A stretch of 64,000 nt of DNA, taken from contig DYEF01000070.1 of NCBI GenBank assembly GCA_020725805.1, forward strand, positions 33,222-97,221, read 5' to 3'. The stretch's first letter is position 1, and every line of letters starts with the position of its first letter. The translations under genes and the position numbers were made by a program. This document shows positions 18,619-28,165 of the stretch, piece by piece. Under the pieces are notes generated by a model. That model was given only the letters and a program-made list of their open reading frames with translations, was not told the DNA's origin and ran no database searches. Source of the DNA: Bdellovibrio sp. (lineage in GTDB: Bacteria; Myxococcota; SpSt-1050).

Positions 18619-20466
18619 ATGAATATTGACAGCAGATATCAGATTCTGGAAAAGGCCGGCTCCGGCGGTATGGCCGCGGTATACAGGGCACGGGATACCG
18701 TATTAAACAGGGATGTTGCGGTAAAAGTCCTCCATCCGCATCTGATTGAAAAAGAGGAGGTCAAAAAGAGATTTCTGAGGGAGGCACAGGCAATCGCCCG
18801 GCTCAGACACAAAAATATCATTGAAATATATGATTACAAATCAGACTCCTCAGACTGCTATATAATCAGTGAATTTATTAAAGGTAAAAATCTCGGCACA
18901 TTCCTGTCCGAATACGACATATCTTCACCGTTTATAGCCGCTATGATTATATCTGTCCTTGCAGATGCAATAGGACACGCACATAAAAACAATGTCATAC
19001 ACAGAGACCTGAAACCTGAAAATATCCTTATATCCGAAAACTATCAGTTAAAGATTGCCGATTTCGGAATTGCACATATAGCGGACGCAGAAAGTCTTAC
19101 AATAACAGGCTCTATTTCGGGCTCCCCTGCACATATGTCTCCCGAGCAAATCGACGGAAAGGATGTGGATTTAAGAACCGATATATTCTCCCTCGGCACA
19201 ATACTATATCTCATTTCCTGCGGAGAACTCCCTTTTAAGGGGAACTCTCCGGCCTCTATCTTCAAATCTATACTTATGGGGGAATATAAGGAGCCGAAGG
19301 AACTCAATCCTTTAATTGACAGCAGATTCTCTGCAATAATACAGAAATGCCTGAAGAAGAATCTGGCCGAACGTTACAGCAGCACAGAAGAGCTCAAAGC
19401 AGAGCTCAATGATTATCTGAAAGGATACGGAATTACCAATACAGAGCAGAATCTTCAGAAGTTTTTTCAGGAACCGATCGAATATCTCGATGAACTCAAC
19501 AAAAAGATTGCCGGACACCTCAAGGAATATCTCTACAAGAACATACATAACACAGAAAGCAGAATTCAGATTCAGGATTACCTGAATATCCTTCTGTACC
19601 TTGCACCCGATGACGATGATGCAAAGGCCATATTTGAGAGATTCTCTTCCCTTGAAGATTCAGAGAGAAGGTCAAAAAGGATAAAATCAGTCCTTCTGGC
19701 AAGCGCAATATTCCTTCTTATGGCTTTTATTGTCTTCAACGCAGTCTCCTATTATAAAAGGATACCTGACTCAAACACAAAGCCGGCGGAGAATACGGTT
19801 GCAGTTACACCTGATGACAAATATCCCGATGTCCATACAACCCCATCGGAGGAAGACAAGATAATATCAACCGGAAATGAATCAGAAAGAACAGAAGAAA
19901 AGTCAGAAGAGGAGATGGTACTGAAAAAACCAAAGCGGAAGATTGCCCGTCCACAGTCAGCAAGGGAGAAAAGCCAGAGTAGTGATGAAAAGGAAGAAAG
20001 TACAATTCCCAGATTCGGGGAACTCAACCTGTTTGTAAAACCTTACGGCGATATATATATCAATAATCAACTTGCAGGCAGGGAAAAGGCAACCCTCAAT
20101 ATCAAACTTAAGAGCGGAAAGCACTTTATCAGGGTCAAAAACCCCTTCTTCTTCGATATAGAAAAGGAAATCAGCATAGAGCCGGATTCGAAGACCGACC
20201 TCAGACTGGTATTTGACAATATTAAACCTGCAAAATTATTTATTAACACTTCCCCAGAATGTGATATATATATTGACGGCAACCTTCTGGGACGGAGTGA
20301 TATGTATACTAAGAGTGGTATTACTATTCCTATAAATACCAAGGACGGAAGACGTGAAATACTCCTTAAGGCGTCAAAGGCAGGATACAAAGACTATATC
20401 AGGAAGATAGAGCTGACCGCAGGTGAAGCCAGAACTTTAAAAATCAACCTTACCAAAGAAAAATGA
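18619..20466 (+). CDS. Membrane Ser/Thr protein kinase with two PEGA repeats
   Basis: This is a Hanks-type kinase. The glycine loop AGSGGMAAVY (13-22), ATP-binding K36, HRDLKPEN (128-135), DFG (148-150) and SPE (174-176) are all intact. The cytoplasmic kinase domain spans about 1-270. A helical linker follows, then one membrane helix at about 357-379, a charged linker, and two PEGA domains outside the membrane (about 466-535 and 537-612; cues GDIYINNQLAG and CDIYIDGNLLG). PEGA domains often bind surface structures, so the protein may sense the envelope. It starts an operon in which genes overlap by 4 bp. The FHA-sigma54 protein downstream is a natural candidate target. Confidence 0.93.
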   Translation: MNIDSRYQILEKAGSGGMAAVYRARDTVLNRDVAVKVLHPHLIEKEEVKKRFLREAQAIARLRHKNIIEIYDYKSDSSDCYIISEFIKGKNLGTFLSEYDISSPFIAAMIISVLADAIGHAHKNNVIHRDLKPENILISENYQLKIADFGIAHIADAESLTITGSISGSPAHMSPEQIDGKDVDLRTDIFSLGTILYLISCGELPFKGNSPASIFKSILMGEYKEPKELNPLIDSRFSAIIQKCLKKNLAERYSSTEELKAELNDYLKGYGITNTEQNLQKFFQEPIEYLDELNKKIAGHLKEYLYKNIHNTESRIQIQDYLNILLYLAPDDDDAKAIFERFSSLEDSERRSKRIKSVLLASAIFLLMAFIVFNAVSYYKRIPDSNTKPAENTVAVTPDDKYPDVHTTPSEEDKIISTGNESERTEEKSEEEMVLKKPKRKIARPQSAREKSQSSDEKEESTIPRFGELNLFVKPYGDIYINNQLAGREKATLNIKLKSGKHFIRVKNPFFFDIEKEISIEPDSKTDLRLVFDNIKPAKLFINTSPECDIYIDGNLLGRSDMYTKSGITIPINTKDGRREILLKASKAGYKDYIRKIELTAGEARTLKINLTKEK

Positions 20467-21149
20467 ATATCTATCAGGTTATTATTATTTTTTCACTTGC
20501 ACTCAACCAGACCGACGACGACCTGTTTAAGAAGGGAATTTATCTGTTTGAGCATCAGGATTTCAAACAGTCTGTTCAGGTATTCAGCAAAATAATAAAC
20601 AACAATCTTGCAAAGGACGAAAACGAACTCGCCGAATGCTACAAATACACCGGAGCAGCCTATTTCTATCTGGAAGACTATAAAGCCGCAGAGGCCAGTT
20701 TCAGGCAACTGCTCTTTTTAAGACCGGAGACAAAACTGGACCCGTTTCTCTTCCCCCCTTCGATGGTCCTCTTTTTCGACAAAATAAAGAAAGATATGCC
20801 CAGACCTCCGAAAAAGGAGGCAGAGGTGACACAACGGAAGGGAAAATACAATATTTATGTAAACCTGCTCCCCTTCGGACTGCCTCAGTACGCACAGGAC
20901 CGGAAAGCCAAAGGGACAATATTGCTTGCAATGCAGGTCCTCTCACTTGGCACCAACATCTATTCCTACTGGCAGGTTCAGTCAATGATAGACAGATACG
21001 GTTATGTTAAGAATCAGGAGGATGCGGACAGGGCAAATCTCCTCAAGACCGTTCAGATAGCCTCTCTCATTGCATTCGGGACAATATACATCTATTCTGT
21101 TGCTGACGGAATGTATTATTCACTGAAAGATACAAAAGGAGGAAACTGA
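20463..21149 (+). CDS. Exported or membrane TPR protein of the kinase operon
   Basis: The ATG overlaps the kinase stop by 4 bp. The first 15 residues are hydrophobic (MNIYQVIIIFSLAL), so a signal peptide or anchor is likely. Residues about 20-95 contain TPR motifs (ELAECYKYTGAAYFYLEDY and KAAEASFRQLLFLRP). The C-terminal part has PFGLPQYAQDRKAKG followed by two hydrophobic segments (about 160-175 and 192-215), resembling DUF5683-like regions. It probably links the envelope to the kinase pathway. No enzymatic motif is visible. Family assignment beyond TPR is uncertain. Confidence 0.78.
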   Translation: MNIYQVIIIFSLALNQTDDDLFKKGIYLFEHQDFKQSVQVFSKIINNNLAKDENELAECYKYTGAAYFYLEDYKAAEASFRQLLFLRPETKLDPFLFPPSMVLFFDKIKKDMPRPPKKEAEVTQRKGKYNIYVNLLPFGLPQYAQDRKAKGTILLAMQVLSLGTNIYSYWQVQSMIDRYGYVKNQEDADRANLLKTVQIASLIAFGTIYIYSVADGMYYSLKDTKGGN

Positions 21150-21151
21150 AA

Positions 21152-22915
21152 ATGCCGTTTATTGAGGTCAAAAACAGGATTACAGGGAATTTCAGGACAT
21201 ACGAAATTAAAAAGAGGATAACGTCAATCGGAAGTTCACAGGAATGTGATATTGTGCTGGAAGACAAGAAACTTCCAAAGCACTTTGCAAACATATTCTC
21301 TGACGGACATTCATATACCCTGCAGGTGGCATCAAGCGATCAGGAATTCCTTTACGAAGGCAAACCGGCAAGACGAAAGAAACTGCAGGAAAACGTACCC
21401 GCAGAAATAGGGAATTTTATCATCTCCTTTGTCTATGAAAGGAGAAAGCAGGAACCAAAAGAGAGCGGGGCAAAAAAGGATATTTACAAGATTCTCTTCG
21501 AGACCTCGACAAGACTGATGTCCGACTTCAGACTCGATACCTTCCTGAACAACCTTACAGACGCCCTGATAACACTTACAAAGGCCGATAAAGGTTTCAT
21601 TATTATCTTCAGGGAGAATACACTTGATATAATGGTTGCACGTGGTCTGGATGGCAAGAATTTCACAAATCCCCGGGAACTCATTTCGGATTCAGTCATC
21701 GAGAAGGTAATCAGCACCAAAAAACCACTGATTATCAACGATGCCATGAACGATACAGAGTTCAAAATGAGCGTATCCGTAATAAATCTGAAACTCTGCT
21801 CTATAATATGCGTGCCGCTCATATATCAGGGCAATATTCTGGGACTTATCTATCTCGGGAATGACAATATCGCCAATCTCTTCGACCAGACCTCACTTGA
21901 GGTAATTACAATATTTGCATCACAGGTCACACTCCTTTTGAAATCAGCCCTTCATATAGACAGACTTGAAAAAGACCTCGACATAAGAAATCTCAGCAAC
22001 ATTATTTATGCAAGTCCCTATATGACGGAGATTATGGAAAAGATGCGCAAGGTAGCGCAGACCGACGTAACTGTCCTCATCGAGGGTGAAACAGGTACCG
22101 GAAAGGAGATTCTCGCAAGGGAGATTCACAATAATTCTCCCCGCAAAAACGGTCCTTTTGTAGCAATTAACTGTGCGGCCATACCGAAAGACCTTCTGGA
22201 GAGTGAACTCTTCGGACATACCAAAGGTGCGTTCACCGGTGCCGTATCCACAAGAGAAGGGAAATTCCAGCTTGCATCAGGGGGGACACTCTTTCTGGAT
22301 GAGATAGGAGATATGCCTGTCCATCTGCAGGCAAAACTTCTGCGCGCACTTCAGGATAAAATCGTAACCAAGGTAGGCTCGAACACACCCGAGGAGACAG
22401 ATGTGAGAATCATCTGCGCAACGAATCAGAATCTTGATGAGCTCGTAAAAAACAAAAAATTCAGACAGGACTTATATTACCGCGTAAATGTCGTCAGATT
22501 CTATCTGCCTCCGCTGAGAGACCGCGGAGAAGATATAATGCTGATTGCAAAATATTTTCTCCAGAAATTCAGAAAAGAGTACAATTCACCCGTCGAGGGA
22601 TTTTCAATAAGTGCCGTAAAGGTTATCAACAATTATCCCTGGCCGGGTAATATCAGGGAGATGGAGAACAGAATAAAAAAGGCCGTAATCCTGTCAAAAC
22701 ACCCTCTCATAGAAAAGGAGGACCTTGAACTGACGGAGGAATCGGAGACACCCATTCTGCCGCTCGCACAGGCAAGAGAGGAGTTTCAGCGGAGATATAT
22801 CCTTCAGGCACTAAGGAAGAACGGCGGTAACAGGACAAAGACAGCAAAGGACCTCGGAGTAGACCCGAGGACGATTTTCAGATATCTTGAGGACATTGAC
22901 GACGAGACGATATGA
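21152..22915 (+). CDS. FHA-GAF-sigma54 AAA+ activator
   Basis: This regulator should activate sigma54 promoters. It has an N-terminal FHA-like domain (about 15-95), a GAF domain (115-265), an AAA+ domain and a Fis-type HTH (about 556-580). Walker A GETGTGKE (312-319), the sigma54-contact loop GAFTGA (359-364) and Walker [12 protein letters not shown] (377-387) are intact. In the FHA part the usual GR..S and S..H residues are altered to G-S-S (27-29) and L-P-K-H (41-44), so phosphothreonine binding may be lost or changed. It lies 2 bp after the TPR gene in the kinase operon. The pilA promoter at 34.6 kb looks sigma54-dependent, but a direct link is unproven. Confidence 0.94.
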   Translation: MPFIEVKNRITGNFRTYEIKKRITSIGSSQECDIVLEDKKLPKHFANIFSDGHSYTLQVASSDQEFLYEGKPARRKKLQENVPAEIGNFIISFVYERRKQEPKESGAKKDIYKILFETSTRLMSDFRLDTFLNNLTDALITLTKADKGFIIIFRENTLDIMVARGLDGKNFTNPRELISDSVIEKVISTKKPLIINDAMNDTEFKMSVSVINLKLCSIICVPLIYQGNILGLIYLGNDNIANLFDQTSLEVITIFASQVTLLLKSALHIDRLEKDLDIRNLSNIIYASPYMTEIMEKMRKVAQTDVTVLIEGETGTGKEILAREIHNNSPRKNGPFVAINCAAIPKDLLESELFGHTKGAFTGAVSTREGKFQLASGGTLFLDEIGDMPVHLQAKLLRALQDKIVTKVGSNTPEETDVRIICATNQNLDELVKNKKFRQDLYYRVNVVRFYLPPLRDRGEDIMLIAKYFLQKFRKEYNSPVEGFSISAVKVINNYPWPGNIREMENRIKKAVILSKHPLIEKEDLELTEESETPILPLAQAREEFQRRYILQALRKNGGNRTKTAKDLGVDPRTIFRYLEDIDDETI

Positions 22916-23484
22916 CTAAATTGCCGCAAATCAGTGCAGTTAAAGGTCAAAAGAATACCAACAGATTACCGGCTGTGTTAAGATTGGTATCTGCTATGGC
23001 TCTTCTATCCTTTACATCAACTTTCTGTGTAGATACACCGGAGATACGTCTTTTAGAGGTGAACAACAGACCACCGCTTATCAACAAATCCAAAATAAGC
23101 CCTGACAGCCCTGTAGTCAAGATCGACTCTCTCTGCAAAAAGGAATTCGGTTTCTCCGAGGTAACAGAGCTTGATACAGAGGATATGCTCTATGTCAGAT
23201 GGTATGTTGACTATGAATATATCAAGAATTATCAGAAGGGTTCTGTAATACCGCCGCCCGACAAGAAGAATATTATCAGGGGCGGGGACAGTTTCATTCT
23301 GGACCTGAAGAATTCCATTCTGCCCTCCAAATCAAGAGGTTCGGTTCATACGGTGGAGGTCATTCTATCGGACAGACCCTTTTTGCTTGATTCGACAGAA
23401 CCGCCCCCCTTCAAGGCTGTCGAGAAGGGTGGCAATTTTGACTATATTTCCTGGACGGTGATTCAGATTGAAGACTGCTATTAG
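22912..23484 (+). CDS. Hypothetical exported protein of the kinase operon
   Basis: The ATG overlaps the stop of the activator gene by 4 bp. A hydrophobic stretch at about 22-38 follows a long basic N-terminus, with a Cys in TSTFC-VD that could be a poor lipobox (Phe at -1). The mature part has Cys in SLCKKEFG and ends in QIEDCY. No family was recognised. The next gene, another lipoprotein, begins 17 bp before this one ends, so the two are probably made together. An internal ATG at about residue 29 would shorten the signal region. Confidence 0.65.
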   Translation: MTKLPQISAVKGQKNTNRLPAVLRLVSAMALLSFTSTFCVDTPEIRLLEVNNRPPLINKSKISPDSPVVKIDSLCKKEFGFSEVTELDTEDMLYVRWYVDYEYIKNYQKGSVIPPPDKKNIIRGGDSFILDLKNSILPSKSRGSVHTVEVILSDRPFLLDSTEPPPFKAVEKGGNFDYISWTVIQIEDCY

Positions 23485-24973
23485 ATATCTTTTTGCCATT
23501 TATCTGCTTCTGCTGACATCCTGCAGTGATACTGCAAGTATGAATACCCCTAAAAACAGCTGTTTCGTAATCGGCGGGTGTGACAGAGAATACTACAACC
23601 TCGACAGGGTTTTCATCAGACTCAATGTAAATATCGAAAAAAAATTTCAGATATCCCGCCTGACCAGACACAACATAACAGACGGTAACAGCATCAGCAT
23701 CACCCTGCCCCGTTTATACAGCATCTGCGGAAAGGTCATATACTCGGAATCTCCTGTCTATGCCACAATCAGATTCATACCGGAAAATTCAGAACTGCTT
23801 CTGCCTCCCGTCAACGCAGAGACGGATAAAAGCGGGAGTTTCTGTACAATGCTGCCGGAGGGTAATTATACAATCCTTATCTCACCGTATAAAAGTGATT
23901 CGATCCCGCAGCTGAAGACTACTGTCAAGGTAAATTCGGAGATACCGACACTGACAATATTATACCCCTCACCCGAAAATGTAAGATATATCTACGGGAA
24001 TGTAATACTCGATTCGAAGAGCGGAATCCCCGTCGAAGGAATAAATGTCCTTGCATACAGGGAGTATGATAAAGGCATTACTCTTCAGTCGAATGTATCT
24101 GTAACGGACAGTGAGGGCAGATTTTCAATTATTGTTCCGACAAAAAGCGAGAGCTTTTCACTTATGCTCTATGGCTCGGAAAAAAACCCGGACTGGCCTG
24201 TTATCAAACTGCCCGACATTATCAGCGAAGAGATCGTACAGATAGGCACTATCAATCTCGGCTTTGTACCCCCTCTCAGACATATCTCGGGGTCAGTTTC
24301 TGCTGAAAATAAAAACCGCATTATTGCTACAATGAACAGAAATGAATTTCTTTATACAAAGACTTTTATTACTGATTCTGAAGGATATTTCGAAACCGAC
24401 CTCAGAGAAGGAAGATACACATTTCTCATTATCCCGGAAGATATTCACAACAGTGAGTGGAGCATTACAAGCAGCACAGACATTACTGTACCTGACGCGG
24501 ACATAAAGACAATCAGCATCGAAAGAAAAGTAGACCTTGAGGGGGTCATTCTTCCTTTGCAGAACAGATACACTCCGAAGATTAACATAAGACGTCTGGG
24601 TGGTTGCCTTCCCGAACAGAATGACAATATCAGTCTCGAATCATCGATATTGCCCGACAGCAACGGAAAATTCAAAGCACCTGTTCACTACGGGAAATAC
24701 AGAATAGAAATCTCTTCCGATGACCCGCTCAGCGCCGGCCTGATATCCGAACCGATGTGTATAGGAGAAAACACAAATCTGGGTCAGTTATTACTATCGG
24801 ACTCCTGTGAACTTACAGTAAGACTGGAAAATCCGGACAATCTTTCTGTTTCAGCAATAAAGGCAGAAGTATTTATTTCGGATAAATCTGAAACAGATGT
24901 TGTAAAAATTTCGGAGAAGAGTACAGAGAGCCCTCTGATAAAACTGAAAGTACCGGGATACCTCTGCAGATAA
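23468..24973 (+). CDS. Lipoprotein with carboxypeptidase-regulatory-like repeats
   Basis: The signal peptide ends in the lipobox LLTSC-S (Cys at 19). The mature protein is a chain of beta-sandwich units resembling carboxypeptidase-regulatory or Cna-B-type domains. Each unit has a pattern of new-strand start and Gly-rich turn: YIYGNVILDSKSGIPVEGIN, ISGSVSAENKNR and DLEGVILPLQN. Secreted repeats like these usually serve adhesion or scaffolding. It is the last gene of the kinase operon and its end is 3 bp from the convergent DUF1646 gene. No catalytic motif is seen. Confidence 0.75.
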   Translation: MKTAIRYLFAIYLLLLTSCSDTASMNTPKNSCFVIGGCDREYYNLDRVFIRLNVNIEKKFQISRLTRHNITDGNSISITLPRLYSICGKVIYSESPVYATIRFIPENSELLLPPVNAETDKSGSFCTMLPEGNYTILISPYKSDSIPQLKTTVKVNSEIPTLTILYPSPENVRYIYGNVILDSKSGIPVEGINVLAYREYDKGITLQSNVSVTDSEGRFSIIVPTKSESFSLMLYGSEKNPDWPVIKLPDIISEEIVQIGTINLGFVPPLRHISGSVSAENKNRIIATMNRNEFLYTKTFITDSEGYFETDLREGRYTFLIIPEDIHNSEWSITSSTDITVPDADIKTISIERKVDLEGVILPLQNRYTPKINIRRLGGCLPEQNDNISLESSILPDSNGKFKAPVHYGKYRIEISSDDPLSAGLISEPMCIGENTNLGQLLLSDSCELTVRLENPDNLSVSAIKAEVFISDKSETDVVKISEKSTESPLIKLKVPGYLCR

Positions 24974-24976
24974 AAA

Positions 24977-26026
24977 TTATACAAAAAGCAGAATAATAAA
25001 GACTATTACAAGTAATGAAAATCCTATCGGCAGTCCGAGTTTTGCCCACTCCCGGGATTTGATTTTCAGTTTGCTTGCACAAATAATATTTGGGATATTT
25101 CCCGGGATGAGCATTACTCCCGACAGGAGAAGTCCGAGTAAGAGGTCCCTGACCTGCTCCTCCGACATCGCGGTACTTATCTCTGCGGCTGTAAGTGTTG
25201 CGTTATCGACCACGGCCGAAATCATATTTACCCAGTATAAAACCAGAGGAGAGAGTTTCAGGACATAATTATCGATTATTGGCTTAAATCCGTAACCAAG
25301 AAACACAAGGGCCATTACAAAGAGATATACCTTGAATGTCCTGAAGAAAATTTCTCTTACAGATTCTATCTTCTTCTCCTCGTCGGGAGATTCTGAAAGC
25401 GTATCCTCGGCATTGTGGCCTTTATAGAGCCCGGCGGCTATCCCGGAGAATAGAACCAGCGGGATTATAAACGGACCGAGCAGTCTCAGAAGGTAGAAAA
25501 AATCCACCTGAGGCCAGGTCTTCAGTTTACTTATTGCGATTGTCGAGAGCGGTTCGCCTATCGGTGTCAGCGAAGCCCCGAGACCTATCGAGAGACAGGC
25601 AACAACGACATAAAACAGTTCGTGTTTGCGGTCCATTCTGAGGACATTGATAATTTCCACGAGCACAAGCGATGCAATAATTGCGGTTATAATGCTCGAA
25701 ATAAATCCCAGAATCACCACAACCAGAAACATAAAGAGACCAAACGGTATTCTCTTCAATGAGAAGAAAACGAGGTCTTTCAGATATTTGTGTGTATATT
25801 TGAATACGAATCCGGCAATAAGAACCGCCAGAGATATCTTTATCGGTTCGTGCAAACCTTCCATGATAATATCCAGATGGAGGCTCTTCGTAACAACCAG
25901 TGAAAGCACTCCCATCAGAAAAAGGAAAATCTCGAGATTCTCCTCAACCTTATGAAAGATAAAAGGAAGGAAAAGGACCATCAGCAAAATCACAGAGAGA
26001 GCTGCTATTACAAATGTACTGACCAT
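24977..26026 (-). CDS. DUF1646-type predicted cation transporter
   Basis: This is a polytopic membrane protein with about ten hydrophobic helices and two conserved, paired re-entrant-like motifs: GASLTPIGEPLSTI (about 150-165) and MLIPGNIPNI (about 305-315), plus AVVDNATLTAAEI. These resemble DUF1646, a family annotated as cation transporters related to NhaD/ArsB-type carriers. The substrate is unproven. A GAGGT Shine-Dalgarno precedes the ATG. It is third in an operon after a barrel protein and a FAD reductase. Confidence 0.8.
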   Translation of the reverse strand: MVSTFVIAALSVILLMVLFLPFIFHKVEENLEIFLFLMGVLSLVVTKSLHLDIIMEGLHEPIKISLAVLIAGFVFKYTHKYLKDLVFFSLKRIPFGLFMFLVVVILGFISSIITAIIASLVLVEIINVLRMDRKHELFYVVVACLSIGLGASLTPIGEPLSTIAISKLKTWPQVDFFYLLRLLGPFIIPLVLFSGIAAGLYKGHNAEDTLSESPDEEKKIESVREIFFRTFKVYLFVMALVFLGYGFKPIIDNYVLKLSPLVLYWVNMISAVVDNATLTAAEISTAMSEEQVRDLLLGLLLSGVMLIPGNIPNIICASKLKIKSREWAKLGLPIGFSLLVIVFIILLFV

Positions 26027-26039
26027 TTAATACCTCAAC

Positions 26040-26735
26040 TTATTCCTTGATGTTAAAATGAAATCTGCTGCCCACAATAATTGCAAACACAGTCGTGGAA
26101 GGTGTCTTTTCCATTTCGTGCGTAATATCCTTATCCCAGTCGTAATAGAATTTTGAGTACGAAGGGAAATAGAAACTGAGGTCCAGAAATAATGAAAACC
26201 AGTTTTTGATATACACATCAGTGCCAAGACCTGTCTCAAAAAAACCACCTGCTATTGCCTTCGACTGCTTTTCGGGAAACCCCCACTCCTCAACATTCAT
26301 ACCTATCATTGAATATCCGCCGCCCAGAAAAACATACGGGTCAATAAAATAATCCTTCTTCCAGTGATTGAGAGGATGATATTTTGCAATCCCTGATACA
26401 AATCCTCCGCCTTTACGTTCCCCCTTCGAAGTAATATCCGACCCTGTAAAATTCAGTTTCAGTTCAACGGATGCGTAGTTCATTATATTATAACCCATAT
26501 TGAAATCCAGAGCAAACATACCGCCAAGATCGGTCGAGACAATATCCGTTGTGGCCTCTTTCTGTGCATTGCCGCTGATTATCACAACAGGATAATTATT
26601 CTTGTATATTACTTCGGAGGGCATCTGTTCGCCGAAAAAGATATCGCTGCCGAGACCAAGTGACACATAAAAACCCTCTTTGGCATAGACATTTACGGAG
26701 CATAAAATGAGAAAAAAGAAAACGGCTTTCTTCAT
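26040..26735 (-). CDS. Small outer-membrane beta-barrel protein
   Basis: A signal peptide (MKKAVFFFLILC, cleavage after VYA-KEG near residue 19) leads into GFYVSLGLGSDIF, a typical first strand. Alternating strands end in VGSRFHFNIKE. At 231 aa it resembles OmpW/OmpA-type 8-stranded barrels, but I cannot assign a family. It starts 5 bp after the FAD reductase stop and precedes the DUF1646 gene, so the three are one transcript. Confidence 0.75.
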   Translation of the reverse strand: MKKAVFFFLILCSVNVYAKEGFYVSLGLGSDIFFGEQMPSEVIYKNNYPVVIISGNAQKEATTDIVSTDLGGMFALDFNMGYNIMNYASVELKLNFTGSDITSKGERKGGGFVSGIAKYHPLNHWKKDYFIDPYVFLGGGYSMIGMNVEEWGFPEKQSKAIAGGFFETGLGTDVYIKNWFSLFLDLSFYFPSYSKFYYDWDKDITHEMEKTPSTTVFAIIVGSRFHFNIKE

Positions 26736-26740
26736 ATACT

Positions 26741-28057
26741 TTACCTCGTAAAAAGTCTGACTAATCTGCTTTCAAGAAGGTTAAGATAATCAGACCTCCA
26801 GAAAGCAGGCTTGAGTGAATATAATACAGAATCCAGACTTCCTGCAAGCAAATAGATACCTGCCTTTTTTATAATGGAAGGTCTCTTAATCAGTTTCAGA
26901 CCTCTTCTCAATGTCAATACCACATTCTCGGGATTAATAATAGGTTTGTTGTCAAATACATACCGTATGCTCACCGGATTGATAACAAGGTCAAAGAGAA
27001 TCCCTGTATCATATCTGTCAGCCTCCTCAATTATTCTGCGAAAGAACGTCATCAGGGCATATCGCTGCGATATAACATTGTTGAATCTTCCCTGAAATGA
27101 ATAAGGTGAGTCTGTTTTAAGGGACTCAATCAGCATCTCGGAAGCAGTAATGATTGTCGATATACCGGATGCGCACATAGGATATATCATCGATGCCGAA
27201 TCGCCGATACTGAAAACACCATCTTTAAATAGTCTGAGAAAAGGTCTTCTTACAGGAATTATTCCTCCTCCTCCGGCAACCGGCTTTACTGAAGTACCGA
27301 ATTCCTTTTTTACAATCTCCGATATCCTCTTCGGTATATCCCTGTCATTTCCTCCGCACAATATTTCGACTGTTTCATTCCTGATATCCGGAAAGATGGC
27401 TGTCGTATTAAATCCTCCGTTCTCCGACAATCTCAGCACTGCCGAATCAGAGGCAAGTCTGTGCCTGTCGTAGAATCCTGAAATCGCACTACCCTTTACG
27501 TCAAATTTCAGTCTGTAGGCATAAATATAATCAGCATCTGACATCTCGTCACGGAAAAAATTCTTCCTCACCGGTGAACCGGCACCTGTGCAATCGATAA
27601 CGTATCTCGACCTGAGACTCATTTTTCCACGGGGTGTCTTTATCTGTACAGAAACCCCGCCGGCCTCCGGAAGAACCTCTCTCAGTTCGGAATTAAACCA
27701 TATTTCTGCTCCTGACCCGATTGCTGCATCCCGGAGATTTTTTACCAGTTTTTTCATATCAACCGATCTGACAATCTTTTGTGTATCGAAATAAAATGCA
27801 GTATTTCCTGACTGATCCAGAACAGCCGTAATCTCCGGAGTAAAATTTTCAGGAACATCTATATTATTGAGCAACCCGCTCTGAAGGGACCAGATAGGAA
27901 TATCGTTCGTCCAGATTGTTCTGATATAATTCTGATTACCCTTTTCAAGACAGAATACACTGAAACCGGATTTCGAAAGATTATATGCAAGGAGTGCACC
28001 CGAAACACCCGCTCCGGCGATTACAACATCATAGTCGGCTCCCGATATAGCTTTCAT
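26741..28057 (-). CDS. FAD-dependent oxidoreductase, geranylgeranyl reductase-like
   Basis: The N-terminal Rossmann motif is GAGVSGALLAYNLSKSGFSV (about 15-34) with Glu at the strand end (LEK). The second FAD motif is FSIGDSASMIYPMCASGI (about 285-302), the typical GD motif of the geranylgeranyl reductase/lycopene cyclase/halogenase-like family. Substrates are usually isoprenoid lipids or aromatic compounds. No membrane helix is clear, though the C-terminus is hydrophobic. A promoter at 28066-28094 predicts a 2-nt leader, and there is no Shine-Dalgarno. The exact reaction cannot be given. Confidence 0.82.
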   Translation of the reverse strand: MKAISGADYDVVIAGAGVSGALLAYNLSKSGFSVFCLEKGNQNYIRTIWTNDIPIWSLQSGLLNNIDVPENFTPEITAVLDQSGNTAFYFDTQKIVRSVDMKKLVKNLRDAAIGSGAEIWFNSELREVLPEAGGVSVQIKTPRGKMSLRSRYVIDCTGAGSPVRKNFFRDEMSDADYIYAYRLKFDVKGSAISGFYDRHRLASDSAVLRLSENGGFNTTAIFPDIRNETVEILCGGNDRDIPKRISEIVKKEFGTSVKPVAGGGGIIPVRRPFLRLFKDGVFSIGDSASMIYPMCASGISTIITASEMLIESLKTDSPYSFQGRFNNVISQRYALMTFFRRIIEEADRYDTGILFDLVINPVSIRYVFDNKPIINPENVVLTLRRGLKLIKRPSIIKKAGIYLLAGSLDSVLYSLKPAFWRSDYLNLLESRLVRLFTR

Positions 28058-28065
28058 AACATCTT

Positions 28066-28094
28066 TTACTAATCCATCAGTCCCGTGATTTCAA
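28066..28094 (-). promoter_or_regulatory. Promoter with predicted 2-nt leader
   Basis: TTGAAA (28089-28094) and TAGTAA (28066-28071) on the minus strand are 17 bp apart. The expected +1 is about 28059, two nucleotides before the ATG of the FAD oxidoreductase. It sits directly behind the terminator of the upstream MFS gene. Confidence 0.5.
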
Positions 28095-28109
28095 CAATAT
28101 TCAGACAAT

Positions 28110-28141
28110 AAAAAAGCCCGTACCTCAGACAAGATACGGGC
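28110..28141 (-). terminator. Rho-independent terminator of the MFS gene
   Basis: The minus strand shows GCCCGTATC, a short loop and GGTACGGGC (28116-28141), followed by TTTTTT. The stem is GC-rich and the T-tract immediate. Confidence 0.88.
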
Positions 28142-28165
28142 AATTTTCGGAATATTTAATAATTC

